Source: Paracoccus fistulariae
GTDB taxonomy: Bacteria > Pseudomonadota > Alphaproteobacteria > Rhodobacterales > Rhodobacteraceae
Reading direction: 5' to 3'
NCBI RefSeq assembly: GCF_028553785.1
Contig: NZ_CP067136.1
Span: forward strand, 1,674,001 to 1,738,000
DNA length: 64,000 bases
Each line of letters starts with the position of its first letter. Position 1 is the first letter of the stretch. Shown here piece after piece: positions 43,047 through 52,558 of the stretch. A program made the translations under genes and the position numbers. The notes beneath the pieces were generated by a model. It was not told where the DNA came from and ran no database searches. It saw only the letters and a program-made list of their open reading frames with translations.

Positions 43047-45149
43047 ATGCGATTTTCTTCGCAAACTGCGTCTCAGACCGAAATTAAGAGTGCTTCTGTG
43101 CCAAAGCTGATTCCGAATATTGAAAATCGCGTCCGCAAGCTCCCCAAGCCCGCCACATACTCCCAAGCACTGCAGCCGTTGTTCGAGGCGGTCAGCAATG
43201 CGCTTTACGCTATCGAGGATCGTTCGGCGCTCGGCGCGACCATGGCTGGTGATGTCCGGATCAGCATCACGAACCTCACCGACGCCGGCAAATTCCGTGT
43301 TGAGATCGCCGACAACGGGATTGGGCTCGATGCTGACCGGTATGAAGCATTCCAGACGATTGATACCGATTTCAAGCGCGCACGAGGGGGCAAGGGAGTA
43401 GGTCGGCTGTTCTGGCTCGATGCGTTTGAACGAATCCACGTCGAAAGCTTATTCAACGAGGAAGGCGGCATAAAGCGGCGCTGCTTCGCATTCACGCTGC
43501 GAAATGATGAACAAATTGTCGAAGAAGATCTTCCGAATGGCTACGTCGGCAGGCAAGAAGTTGGCACGACGATCATATGCGAAGGTCTGCGCGGCACGAG
43601 CTACCAGAAGGCATTCCCAAAACAAAAGGCCACCTTCCTTCGATACTTCAGTGCCCATTTTATCGCTGATTTCTTGGTCGGTAATGGTGCGAGCGTCGAG
43701 GTAAATCTCGACGGTGAGCCGACAAAGTATCCTGAGGCGGTAGCTGACCTTGTGATCGGTCGAGACCTAGAGACCGGCGATTTCGACATTAGCGATTACG
43801 GAACATTTTCGGTGAAAGGCTTTGCGTGCGATAAAGAAGCAAGCACTGGTCTTGATGGCAACCACCAGCTCCATTTGCTTGCCAACGGAAGAACCGTGGA
43901 GTCTCGAAAAGTCGATGGGCTCATTGGACTGTCGACGATTGCGGCCGGAGAACGCGACGACCTTTATTTTCATGGATGCGTTTCAAGCGAGTATTTAGAT
44001 GAAAGGGTCAACGAAGGCAGGACCGCGTTCAATCTGCCGGAAGACATTCTAAAGGAAATTTCACGCAAATGCGTAGAGCAGGTCCGAGAGACCGCCCTTG
44101 CCGACCAGATGGTGAGCTACAATGCAACGCGTCGAAGCAACTATGATGAGTTCGTTTCTCGGCATCCGATTTACGGCTTCGACGATCCCGACGTCCAGTT
44201 GTCACGTGTGCCTTTTAGCGCCCAGACGCCCGAAGAGTTTGCAACGGGTCTCGTCAAATATCAGATACGCCGCGATGAAGAACGCCAATCGACGATGGAG
44301 AACGTGATCGAGCTTCTGGCCAAGGGCGATTCTGTTCCGGAAAGCTTCGCCGAACGGCTGCAGACCGCAGTTCGGGAAGTCCAATCGTCAGAGCAGCTTG
44401 CGCTTGCGCAACATGTTGTCCGTAGGAAATTGGTTCTCGATCTGATGGGGAAGCTTCTGACGCGGGTCCGTGAAAGGGCAGACAAGCAGGATGATTTCCA
44501 TTTGGAGCAAACACTCCATTCATTTATCGTCCCAATGCACGTTGCGGGCCATGACGCGGCGGAGAAGCGTTCGCGCGCACATGATCTCTGGATCCTGGAT
44601 GAGCGGTTGGCATTCACGCGGGCCTTCTCTTCAGACAAACGCTTCGACGCGCTATTAAAAGATTCTGAAAATGCAGAACGCTCGGATTTGATCGTCTGGG
44701 ATTTCGCGAGTGGCTTGGGCGTGGTTGACCCTCTGCGAGACGGCGAAAGAGTGGATACAAGTAAACCACTCGAGAAGGTCATGATCGTCGAGTTCAAAAA
44801 ACCCGGGCGCAAGCACTATGGTCCTGAAGATCAAATTCACTTTCAGATCACCAAATATATCGATGAGCTGCGGGGCGGCGAAATCGAGGGCTTTGAGCGG
44901 CAGAGAATTCGGATCGCACAAGACTGTGTTTTTTACTGTTATGTCGTCGCCGACATCGAAGGTGATTTAAAACGGCAACTATCAACTTGGTCGAAGTCCG
45001 CAAATGGCCAAGGCCGGTTCATGCCGCTTCAAGGTGACGTAAACGGATCAATCGAGGTAATTCAATGGCAAGACTTGGTGAACGACGCATGGGCGAGAAA
45101 CGAAGCAACCCTTTACGCGGCAAAGCTTCAAAGGGGGCGCCCGGGCTAA
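43047..45149 (+). CDS. GHKL ATPase fused to PD-(D/E)XK-like nuclease
   Basis: A 700-residue two-domain protein. The N-terminal GHKL (Hsp90/MutL/histidine-kinase-type) ATPase shows the N-box FEAVSNALYA (Glu47, Asn51), the DNGIGLD loop (Asp89) and a GGKGVGRLFW lid glycine motif near 114-123. The middle (about 220-520) is unassigned. Near the C-terminus, RSDLIVWDF with Asp546 and VEFKKPG with Glu582-Phe-Lys584 followed by QIHFQITKY look like a PD-(D/E)XK nuclease. There is no kinase or topoisomerase partner. The gene is AT-richer than the prophage and starts a three-gene operon. It looks like an ATP-gated DNA-targeting effector; anti-phage function is inference. Confidence 0.8.
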   Translation: MRFSSQTASQTEIKSASVPKLIPNIENRVRKLPKPATYSQALQPLFEAVSNALYAIEDRSALGATMAGDVRISITNLTDAGKFRVEIADNGIGLDADRYEAFQTIDTDFKRARGGKGVGRLFWLDAFERIHVESLFNEEGGIKRRCFAFTLRNDEQIVEEDLPNGYVGRQEVGTTIICEGLRGTSYQKAFPKQKATFLRYFSAHFIADFLVGNGASVEVNLDGEPTKYPEAVADLVIGRDLETGDFDISDYGTFSVKGFACDKEASTGLDGNHQLHLLANGRTVESRKVDGLIGLSTIAAGERDDLYFHGCVSSEYLDERVNEGRTAFNLPEDILKEISRKCVEQVRETALADQMVSYNATRRSNYDEFVSRHPIYGFDDPDVQLSRVPFSAQTPEEFATGLVKYQIRRDEERQSTMENVIELLAKGDSVPESFAERLQTAVREVQSSEQLALAQHVVRRKLVLDLMGKLLTRVRERADKQDDFHLEQTLHSFIVPMHVAGHDAAEKRSRAHDLWILDERLAFTRAFSSDKRFDALLKDSENAERSDLIVWDFASGLGVVDPLRDGERVDTSKPLEKVMIVEFKKPGRKHYGPEDQIHFQITKYIDELRGGEIEGFERQRIRIAQDCVFYCYVVADIEGDLKRQLSTWSKSANGQGRFMPLQGDVNGSIEVIQWQDLVNDAWARNEATLYAAKLQRGRPG

Positions 45150-45214
45150 ATACCTGGGACATCTCGTGTTCACAAAAAAGCCATACTCATCCAAAAACGT
45201 GAGGGAATGCTGTA

Positions 45215-46081
45215 TTGGTCAAATCCACAAATCAGCCTACCGAATTTACGGACAACACACATCGAAGCCTAAAGCGTCTCGTCGTAGTTGACGCTTGGTT
45301 CCGGCGTTCGCGCGACAATCCAAGCCGCTACACGCTGCACGCGGACATAAGTTTTAATATTGAGCGCCTCAGCGGTGGAAGTGCTTCAGCCGTGACATTC
45401 AAAGTCGCCGTTAAGCAGTGCGAGGTTGTTTTTATCCGCCCTCTTGATGGGTTCTCCGTGGATCGCTCTAGTGTTCGCCGCCAAAAGCCGATGGGTCGAC
45501 AGAATATTGAGCAGAAAAAGCAGAAGAAGGCTTCAGCCGGCTTTCACAGTAAACTCGGCCTGTCGCGCCGTCCGACTTTAGAGGCCGGAGCTGAGGCCGA
45601 TGTCGGCGTGAGTTCGGAGCATTCCGTCGACTCTAAGCAATCCAAAAGCTTCTACAACGAGCAGTTTACTCGCTCACGCGAAGGCCATGATGCCTGGACC
45701 GTCAATGGAGAAGAGCTTGGAGGCCACCTCACAGGACCTGTCTTTGATGTCGAAGCAGAGCCGAGGCTGACGTTGATAGATATACGGGAAGAGGCGCGGC
45801 GCCAACGCGATGAAGCCCACCAGTTGACGCCCGTCACGCGCATTGAGATTAGATGTCTGCGCGAGGACATCGATATTCATGATGTTAAGTTGAAGGATGA
45901 AGCACGGGCAGAGAGCTTTTTCACGAAGCCAGGAAGCAAGGAGCGAATGCAGATTGCGCGAGGTGTTTTGCGCGAAGCACTCATAGCGGAAGGCCTCTCT
46001 GTTGGCCAACTTCTCGATGACCCTTACGCCGAAATGACGATATGCGATGCGACAATCCCCATCCTTGATCAAAGCTCTTGA
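45215..46081 (+). CDS. Unknown protein 2 of GHKL-nuclease cassette
   Basis: A 288-residue cytosolic protein with no recognised family. It begins at TTG behind GAGGGA, with no in-frame ATG near. The first 85 residues alternate in a beta-like way (YTLHADISFNIERL, AVTFKVAVKQCEVVFIRPL). A basic, Lys/Gln-rich loop (about 88-110) and a Gly/Val/Ser stretch follow, then VTRIEIRCLREDIDIHDVKL and a helical end. The start is 65 nt after the nuclease stop and its end overlaps the third gene by 35 nt, so the three form an operon. It could be a sensor or partner; this cannot be decided here. Confidence 0.7.
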   Translation: MVKSTNQPTEFTDNTHRSLKRLVVVDAWFRRSRDNPSRYTLHADISFNIERLSGGSASAVTFKVAVKQCEVVFIRPLDGFSVDRSSVRRQKPMGRQNIEQKKQKKASAGFHSKLGLSRRPTLEAGAEADVGVSSEHSVDSKQSKSFYNEQFTRSREGHDAWTVNGEELGGHLTGPVFDVEAEPRLTLIDIREEARRQRDEAHQLTPVTRIEIRCLREDIDIHDVKLKDEARAESFFTKPGSKERMQIARGVLREALIAEGLSVGQLLDDPYAEMTICDATIPILDQSS

Positions 46082-47315
46082 AGCAGCCGCAGAGGCCCTA
46101 AATTCGCAGAGCAACGACTTGAAGGAGCTTGCAGACAGGGCGGCTGCCACATCCGGCATTCCAGCGGACAGAATCCTCATGAACATAGATCTGACCGGAA
46201 TAAACCTTACTGGAAAGCCCATTGACTATCTTACGGATAGGGGTGCACTTTATCTGGCCGCGACGCTGACTGACGAACAGCGCGCCAAATTTCACAAAGG
46301 CGAGCGCGAAGGTAGAGCACGTCAAACGCGCAAACAGATCCGTTCGATCCGTGTCCAGATGATTTCAGACTTTGTCGATACCTTTGAGGAGCACTCCGTT
46401 CCTCCCTTGGACGAAAAGCACGAGCGCCTCCTCGATGCCACACTGTTGCGGCATATCCTACTTGACCCTATTGGCTCAGACTACCCTTCTGACAAACCGC
46501 TTGATGAGCACTATACTCAACGTGTCCTCGTAAGACTTGTCCCATTCGCACAGAAAAGAAATCTTGATTTCTTCAGAGAGCTTTTTCGGCTTCTTGGTGA
46601 TCTCCACTGCAAAGTTGGAGAGACTGTGGTCGGTTTGGTTTTCGACGACTATTTCGCACGCTTTCAAGATGCCGTTGTAGATCTGATCAGACAGCTTCAG
46701 CCGAATGGTTTGCTCGACGCCAAATGGATCACAAGAGAGGGTCGCGACCGACATTGGCTGAACGTAGGAAAAGGAAAGTATAACGACCCCCAAATTTTGC
46801 CTATCGTATTCACCAAGCGTGCCCAGGAAATAAATGATTTCAGAACTGTCCACCCAGCGGCAATCGAATTCGCCCTAGACCAGATCCAAAATCCCCTCCA
46901 GCGCTTGAGCTTTCTAGAAGAAGTCGCTTTTGAGTGCTCAGGCGATGAGGCTGAGCGCATCGCCCTTCGAATAGTCAACGCTGACTGGCCTGCATCTCAA
47001 ACTCGAAAAGTCCTGGAGGCTGATGTGCCTCCTAGGGTCCGAGGCGCTCTGTTTCGTCAGATATTGAAGCAGGGAAATGTGGAGCGCACCCTAGAGATGC
47101 TCAGATGGCTAGACAACAATCGCGGAGCCGTTGGGGCGCTCTCACTCGATGATGCCCTCGCTACGATTAATAGCTTTGTCGCCCTCTTCGACTTCGCATC
47201 GGACGTGCACATGGAGCTAAGGACAAATCAAAAAGAGGTTCTGCGCCGGGCTCTCGACCGTACCGCGACATCTAGCGCTCAAAGAGAAAAGGTTCGAAGA
47301 TTGCTACCCAACTAA
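46047..47315 (+). CDS. Unknown protein 3 of GHKL-nuclease cassette
   Basis: A 422-residue cytosolic protein with no recognised family. An Ala-rich N-terminal helix is followed by MNIDLTGINLTGKPIDYL, then a long helical body. The second half has repeated amphipathic helices (for example LQRLSFLEEVAFECSGDEAERIALRIVNADWP, then RTLEMLRWLDNN) that look like an alpha-solenoid. No enzyme motif is visible. It overlaps gene 2 by 35 nt and closes the cassette just before the tRNA fragment. A recognition or scaffolding subunit is plausible. Confidence 0.7.
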   Translation: MRQSPSLIKALEAAAEALNSQSNDLKELADRAAATSGIPADRILMNIDLTGINLTGKPIDYLTDRGALYLAATLTDEQRAKFHKGEREGRARQTRKQIRSIRVQMISDFVDTFEEHSVPPLDEKHERLLDATLLRHILLDPIGSDYPSDKPLDEHYTQRVLVRLVPFAQKRNLDFFRELFRLLGDLHCKVGETVVGLVFDDYFARFQDAVVDLIRQLQPNGLLDAKWITREGRDRHWLNVGKGKYNDPQILPIVFTKRAQEINDFRTVHPAAIEFALDQIQNPLQRLSFLEEVAFECSGDEAERIALRIVNADWPASQTRKVLEADVPPRVRGALFRQILKQGNVERTLEMLRWLDNNRGAVGALSLDDALATINSFVALFDFASDVHMELRTNQKEVLRRALDRTATSSAQREKVRRLLPN

Positions 47316-47352
47316 GCTGAGCTACCCGCCACCCGCCACCCGTCTCCTCAAA

Positions 47353-47372
47353 CGTTGATGTGGCGTTGATGT
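47353..47372 (+). repeat. Paired CGTTGATGT repeats left of tRNA fragment
   Basis: CGTTGATGT at 47353 and again at 47364, spaced 11 nt (one helical turn), about 70 nt to one side of the tRNA-Met fragment. This is the layout of integrase arm sites. Confidence 0.5.
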
Positions 47373-47438
47373 AAAGTCGCGCTTGTGATGCCTGACTGTT
47401 TCGGTCGGAATCCAAGCGTTTGATTTATTTATAGATTT

Positions 47439-47485
47439 TGGTTGCGGGGACAGGATTTGAACCTGTGACCTTCAGGTTATGAGGC
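47439..47485 (-). tRNA. 3' fragment of a tRNA-Met gene (probable att core)
   Basis: Read on the minus strand, the fragment runs from the anticodon stem-loop (CTCATAA, anticodon CAT) through the variable loop and T-arm (GGTTCAAATCC) to CCGCAACCA. The D-arm and acceptor 5' strand are missing, so it cannot make tRNA. Such 3' halves are left by integrases that target tRNA genes. The non-coding interval 47316-47792 otherwise contains only the short paired repeats on both sides. Confidence 0.8.
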
Positions 47486-47625
47486 TATAGACCCGACCGA
47501 TACCAGATATAACGAAATCAATGCCTTACCCGACATGCCTTTGATATGTTTGGCTATAGTCCCCACATCCACCGCCGCCCATCAGCATTCGCCGCGTCTC
47601 AAGGTCACTCGAAGGGCGTTCACCT

Positions 47626-47643
47626 GTTGAGTAGGCGTTGAGT
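47626..47643 (+). repeat. Paired GTTGAGT repeats right of tRNA fragment
   Basis: GTTGAGT at 47626 and 47637, again spaced 11 nt, about 140 nt on the other side of the tRNA fragment. Similar to but not identical with the pair at 47353-47372. Possible arm sites of the integrase that used the tRNA end. Confidence 0.45.
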
Positions 47644-47792
47644 CAATTCCTGCGCCCCTGCGCACCAGCACCCGGTCCAAACCCATAGCTGACTGTATTC
47701 TGACGAGGCGCATCTACCAAACCACTGGAATTGCATTTCCCCTAGCTGGCGGCCAATATCTGCGGGAAATTGCAGTCCAATGGAATTCCGAA

Positions 47793-50543
47793 GTGCCGCA
47801 CGATCTGAACCAGAACCCCGAGCAGGTCGCCCGCGATCGGATAGATGAGCGCCTGAATGCTGCGGGGTGGATCGTCCAGGACAAAGCCAAGCTGGATTTC
47901 AACGCCGGTCCCGGAATCGCCGTGAGAGAATATCAAACAGATGTTGGCCCCGCTGACTATGTTCTGTTCGCAGACCGACAGGCGGTTGGGGTCGTCGAGG
48001 CGAAGCCAGATAACTGGGGGGTCCACCTCACGACGGTCGAGGAGCAATCGGCAGGGTACGCCAGCGCGAAGCTGAAATGGGTTTCAAATGCAGAGCCGCT
48101 GCCTTTTCTCTACGAAAGTACGGGCAAGATCACCCGTTTCACCAATGCGCGAGACCCCTCGCCACGATCCCGCGAGGTGTTCACGTTTCATCGGCCGGAG
48201 ACCTTGAAGGCTTGGGCGCAGTCACCGAAATCCCTACGGGCCGGCATTGCCGCCCTACCCGCACTCGACCCCGACGGGCTGCGTGACTGCCAGATCACTG
48301 CAATTACGAAGCTCGAGGAATCACTGAAAGCTGACAGGCCCCGCGCGCTGGTGCAGATGGCCACAGGTTCGGGTAAGACCTTCACTGCAATTACACAGGT
48401 TTACCGTCTTCTGAAACATGCAGGCGCGCGCCGCATCCTGTTCCTCGTCGACACCAAGAACCTGGGCGAACAGGCTGAACAGGAATTTATGGCCTTCGTC
48501 CCCAATGACGACAATCGCAAGTTCACCGAACTCTACAACGTCCAGCGCCTGACGTCGCCATCGATGGCGAATGACACGCAGGTGGTGATTTCTACCATCC
48601 AGCGCATGTACGCGACGCTGAAGGGAGAACCGCTGGACGAAGCCGCTGAAGAAGAGAACCCGGCCGAGCAGACCTTTCGTCGCAAAGATCCCCTGCCTGT
48701 CGTCTATAACCCCAAACTGCCGCCCGAATACTTCGATGTCGTCGTCATCGATGAATGCCACCGTTCGATCTACAATCTGTGGCGGCAGGTCATCGAGTAT
48801 TTCGATGCCTATCTGATCGGGCTGACCGCGACGCCGGACAACCGGACCTTCGGCTTCTTCCAGAAGAACGTCGTCAGCGAGTACACCCATGAAAAGGCCG
48901 TTGCCGACAAGGTGAACGTCGGCAACGAGGTATATCTGATCGAAACGGAAATCATGCAGAAGGGCCAGACGCTGAAACCCAAGCAGCTGGTCCAGAAGCG
49001 TGAACGTGATACCCGGGCCAAGCGCTGGGCAGTTCAGGATGACGAGGAAGCATATGCCGCTACGCAACTGGATCGCTCGGTCGTCAATCCCGACCAGATC
49101 CGCACCGTAATCCGTGCCTTCCGCGACAACTGGCCCGATATCTTTCCAGGCCGAAAGGAACTGCCTAAAACACTGATCTTTGCCAAGACAGACAGCCATG
49201 CGGACGACATCATCCAGACCGTCCGGCAGGAGTTCGGCGAGGGCAATGACTTCTGTCGCAAGATCACCAACGGCGCCAAGAACCCGAAATCGTCGCTGAC
49301 AGCCTTTCGCAACGAATACTATCCGCGCATCGCGGTAACCGTAGACATGATCGCCACCGGCACCGATGTGAAACCGTTGGAATGCCTGATCTTCATGCGC
49401 GACGTGAAATCGAAGAACTATTTCGAGCAGATGAAGGGCCGCGGCACCCGGGTTGTCAAACCGGACGATCTGAAGAAGGTCTCGCCCTCGGCGCAGGCCA
49501 AAACGCATTATGTCATCGTCGATGCCGTCGGTGTCACCAAGTCTTTGAAGACCGCTAGCCGCCCGCTCGACAGCAAGCCATCGATCCCATTCAAGGATCT
49601 GGCGATGGGCCTGATGATGGGCGACCGGTCAGAGGAAACGGTCAGCTCTCTCGCATCGCGCCTTTCGCGGCTGGACAACATGCTGGGCGATACTGATCAA
49701 GCCAAGATCGCGGAACAGGCGGGCAAGCCGCTCTCTGCCATCGTTCGTGACCTTTTCGACGCCATCGATGCTGACAAGGTCGAGGCAGATGCGAAGGCCG
49801 CAGGTCATCCAGAGCCTGACGATGCCGCGATGCAAGCAGCGCGCGAGGAGCGGATCAAAAACGCCGCAAATGTCTTCACCGGCCCGCTGATCAACATGAT
49901 CGACACCATCCGGCGCGACAATGAACAGACGATTGACCACGACAACCTCGACACGCTGACCCGTGCCGAGTGGGCGGGCGATGTCGAGGAAAACGCCAAG
50001 AAGATCGCGCAGGAGTTCGAGGTTTACCTGAACGAGAACCGCGATGAGATCGAGGCGCTGTCGATCTATTTCAACACACCCGCCCGCCGGTCCGAGGTCA
50101 CCTTTGCCATGGTCAAGGATGTGCTGAGACGGCTGACGGCCGATCAGCCCCGCCTTGCGCCGCTGACCGTCTGGCGCGCCTATGCGCATTTGGATAACTA
50201 CAAGGGCGAAAGCCCGGCTGGCGATCTGACGGCGCTGGTGGCGTTGATCCGGCGGGTCTGCGGGCTGGATGCGACCTTGACGCGCCACTCCGAACGGGTG
50301 CGCCGAAACTTTCAGAACTGGATCCTGAAGCGCCATTCGGGCGCGGGCGAGAAGTTCACCGAGGCGCAGATGGAATGGCTGCGCATGATCCGCGACCACC
50401 TTGCGACTTCGTTCATCATCGAACGCGACGATCTGGACATGTCGCCCTTTGACGGCAAGGGCGGATTGGGGCAGATGTACGCGCTGTTCGGAGATAATAC
50501 GGAGAACATCATGACCGAGATGAACGAGGCCCTTTCGGCATGA
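47793..50543 (+). CDS. hsdR: Type I restriction enzyme R subunit
   Basis: A 916-residue motor and nuclease subunit, close in length to EcoEI-type HsdR. The N-terminal nuclease shows Asp55 (GPADYVLF) and Glu69-Ala-Lys71 (VVEAKPDN). The SF2 helicase has Walker A MATGSGKTFTA, DECH in VIDECHRSIYN, GLTATP and the late motif MKGRGTRVV. A helical C-terminal domain binds the methyltransferase core. Start is GTG; no in-frame ATG is near. It overlaps hsdS by 4 nt. All motifs are intact. Confidence 0.95.
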   Translation: MPHDLNQNPEQVARDRIDERLNAAGWIVQDKAKLDFNAGPGIAVREYQTDVGPADYVLFADRQAVGVVEAKPDNWGVHLTTVEEQSAGYASAKLKWVSNAEPLPFLYESTGKITRFTNARDPSPRSREVFTFHRPETLKAWAQSPKSLRAGIAALPALDPDGLRDCQITAITKLEESLKADRPRALVQMATGSGKTFTAITQVYRLLKHAGARRILFLVDTKNLGEQAEQEFMAFVPNDDNRKFTELYNVQRLTSPSMANDTQVVISTIQRMYATLKGEPLDEAAEEENPAEQTFRRKDPLPVVYNPKLPPEYFDVVVIDECHRSIYNLWRQVIEYFDAYLIGLTATPDNRTFGFFQKNVVSEYTHEKAVADKVNVGNEVYLIETEIMQKGQTLKPKQLVQKRERDTRAKRWAVQDDEEAYAATQLDRSVVNPDQIRTVIRAFRDNWPDIFPGRKELPKTLIFAKTDSHADDIIQTVRQEFGEGNDFCRKITNGAKNPKSSLTAFRNEYYPRIAVTVDMIATGTDVKPLECLIFMRDVKSKNYFEQMKGRGTRVVKPDDLKKVSPSAQAKTHYVIVDAVGVTKSLKTASRPLDSKPSIPFKDLAMGLMMGDRSEETVSSLASRLSRLDNMLGDTDQAKIAEQAGKPLSAIVRDLFDAIDADKVEADAKAAGHPEPDDAAMQAAREERIKNAANVFTGPLINMIDTIRRDNEQTIDHDNLDTLTRAEWAGDVEENAKKIAQEFEVYLNENRDEIEALSIYFNTPARRSEVTFAMVKDVLRRLTADQPRLAPLTVWRAYAHLDNYKGESPAGDLTALVALIRRVCGLDATLTRHSERVRRNFQNWILKRHSGAGEKFTEAQMEWLRMIRDHLATSFIIERDDLDMSPFDGKGGLGQMYALFGDNTENIMTEMNEALSA

Positions 50544-52108
50544 CGGATCTTCCGCCCGGTTGGGCTGCGACCAAAATTACTGAAGTGGTCGAACTTCAAG
50601 CAAACGGGAATCCTTTTCAGCAAGGGTGGAGTCCGCAGTGCGAAAGCCGACCGGCAGCCGAAGGTGAATGGGGCGTGTTAAAAACAACGGCCATTCAGCA
50701 TGGCGAGTTTTGGGCCCACGAGAACAAGGCACTACCGAGCAAGCTATCCCCTAGGCCTCAGATTGAAGTTAGGCAGGGTGACGTTTTGATGACGTGCGCC
50801 GGCCCGCGCAATCGCTGCGGGGTCGCTTGTTTGGTACAGTCAACACGTACCAAGCTTATGATGTCCGGAAAAATGTATCGCTTCCGCCCCCACTCCGAGG
50901 CACTGGATGCGAAATTTCTTTCAAGTTTTATACGACTCCACGAAACCCAGCTTCGCATCGACGCTATGAAGAGCGGCATCAGCGATAGTGGCTTGAATTT
51001 AACGCACGGCCGCTTTGGCGAGCTACCGATTGTGATACCGCCATTAAATGAACAACGGCGCATCGTGGAGAAGATCGAGGCGCTGTTTGACGAGATCGAC
51101 AAGGGGGTCGAGAGCCTTACGGCGGCGAAGGCCGCGCTTGGGCTCTATCGCCAATCCCTGCTGAAAGCGGCCTTCGACGGCCGCCTCACCGCCGACTGGC
51201 GCGCCCAGAACCCCGACAAACTGGAAGACCCCCAAACCCTCCTCGCCCGCATCCGCAAGGAACGCGAGGCGCGTTATAAAGCTGATCTTGCTGGATGGCG
51301 AGAAGCCGTGGTCAATTGGAGAGAGGGTGGCGAGAAAGGCAAGAAACCCCCGAAGCCTAAACCGCAAACTGAATTTAAGTACCAAGCGACAGAAAGCTCA
51401 TCGCCGTGGCCGGTGACAAGCGTAGGAGCGATCCTAAGCGCGCCATTGATTAACGGTCGCTCCGTCAAGGACAAGTCCGGTGGCTTTCCAGTGCTGCGCC
51501 TCACAGCTTTGAAAAATGGAAAAATAGTCCTCTCGGAGCAAAAAGAAGGCAACTGGACACGGGATGAAGCCTTTCCGTTCCTCGTTGAGTACGACGATAT
51601 CTTCGTTGCTCGCGGCAATGGAAGTAAGAAACTGGTCGGGATTGGCGGGCGAGTGTTGGATCAACCAATGCCCGTGGCTTTCCCTGATACGATGATCCGT
51701 GTGCGCCTTGATGCTTCCGTGGTTCGACCCGACTTTTTTTTGCTCTGCTGGAACTCATGGTCGGTTCGCCGCCAAATTGAGGACGCCGCGCGTACGACGG
51801 CCGGTATTTACAAGATCAATCAAGATCATGTCTCTGGCTTCACGTTGCCCTTACCCTGCCTGACCGAGCAGGCCGAAATCGTTCGCATCCTCGACACACG
51901 CCTCGACGCGGCTGATCGTCTCGCGACCGAGATCGACGCCGCCCTCTCCCGCGCCGACGCCCTGCGCCAGTCCATCCTGAAACGCGCCTTCTCCGGCCAG
52001 CTTGTCCCGCAGGATCCGACCGACGAACCGGCCTCGGCCCTGCTGGCACGCATCCAGCAGGAACGCGCGGCAACCTCTAAGAAGGGCAAGCGCAAGGTGT
52101 CGGCGTGA
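50540..52108 (+). CDS. hsdS: Type I restriction enzyme specificity subunit
   Basis: A 522-residue HsdS with two target-recognition domains (about 1-165 and 285-430), each followed by a conserved helical spacer: PPLNEQRRIVEKIEALFDEID and LPCLTEQAEIVRILDTRLDAAD. The inter-domain part holds a basic KKPPKPKP segment. Each TRD reads half of a bipartite sequence, so the target cannot be predicted. The TRD-coding DNA is AT-richer than the spacers, the usual sign of exchange of recognition domains. Confidence 0.95.
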   Translation: MTDLPPGWAATKITEVVELQANGNPFQQGWSPQCESRPAAEGEWGVLKTTAIQHGEFWAHENKALPSKLSPRPQIEVRQGDVLMTCAGPRNRCGVACLVQSTRTKLMMSGKMYRFRPHSEALDAKFLSSFIRLHETQLRIDAMKSGISDSGLNLTHGRFGELPIVIPPLNEQRRIVEKIEALFDEIDKGVESLTAAKAALGLYRQSLLKAAFDGRLTADWRAQNPDKLEDPQTLLARIRKEREARYKADLAGWREAVVNWREGGEKGKKPPKPKPQTEFKYQATESSSPWPVTSVGAILSAPLINGRSVKDKSGGFPVLRLTALKNGKIVLSEQKEGNWTRDEAFPFLVEYDDIFVARGNGSKKLVGIGGRVLDQPMPVAFPDTMIRVRLDASVVRPDFFLLCWNSWSVRRQIEDAARTTAGIYKINQDHVSGFTLPLPCLTEQAEIVRILDTRLDAADRLATEIDAALSRADALRQSILKRAFSGQLVPQDPTDEPASALLARIQQERAATSKKGKRKVSA

Positions 52109-52557
52109 ACAATTTCCAGCGAACCGGCGCGATCAGCAACGCCCATGTCGGCCGCGATTTCGAAGCTCGGGCACGGGCCATTCTTAAGTCGCGGGGCATC
52201 TCTCTTGAACTGAACCACAAGGTGCCCTGCGGCCTTGGCAATCTGCGCAAGAACCACGCCTTCGATCTCGGATCGGACGATCCGCCCGTGATCGTGGAGT
52301 GCAAGTGCCAGACCTGGACTGTTGGTGGCAACATCCCCAGCGCCAAGATGAAGAACTGGGCCGAAGCCATGTTCTATTTCCACATGGCGCCCCCGAATTA
52401 TCGCAAGATCTTCTTTGCCGAGCGCAGCTTGCGCAGCGGGCGCGATGAATCCTTGCTGGCCTATTTTCGTCGCACACAAGCACATATGATCCCTGCCGAT
52501 GTCGAGTTTTGGGAACTGGACCGCGACAGCGACGCCCTCATCATTCACGAGGACTAA
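52105..52557 (+). CDS. Nuclease-like ORF inside the type I RM operon
   Basis: A 150-residue protein overlapping the end of hsdS by 4 nt and ending 1 nt before hsdM. NAHVGRDFEARARAIL near the start, then Asp54 (FDLGSDDP) and Glu65-Cys-Lys67 (IVECKCQTW), read as a PD-(D/E)XK-type fold. It is neither R, M nor S. Placement between S and M suggests co-regulation and perhaps a second cleavage or modulating activity. I do not know a named family for it. Confidence 0.8.
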   Translation: MNNFQRTGAISNAHVGRDFEARARAILKSRGISLELNHKVPCGLGNLRKNHAFDLGSDDPPVIVECKCQTWTVGGNIPSAKMKNWAEAMFYFHMAPPNYRKIFFAERSLRSGRDESLLAYFRRTQAHMIPADVEFWELDRDSDALIIHED

Positions 52558-52558
52558 G

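Noticed and set aside
47439..47485. Functional tRNA-Met gene
   Set aside because: Only the 3' half from the anticodon loop onwards is present; D-arm and 5' acceptor strand are missing.
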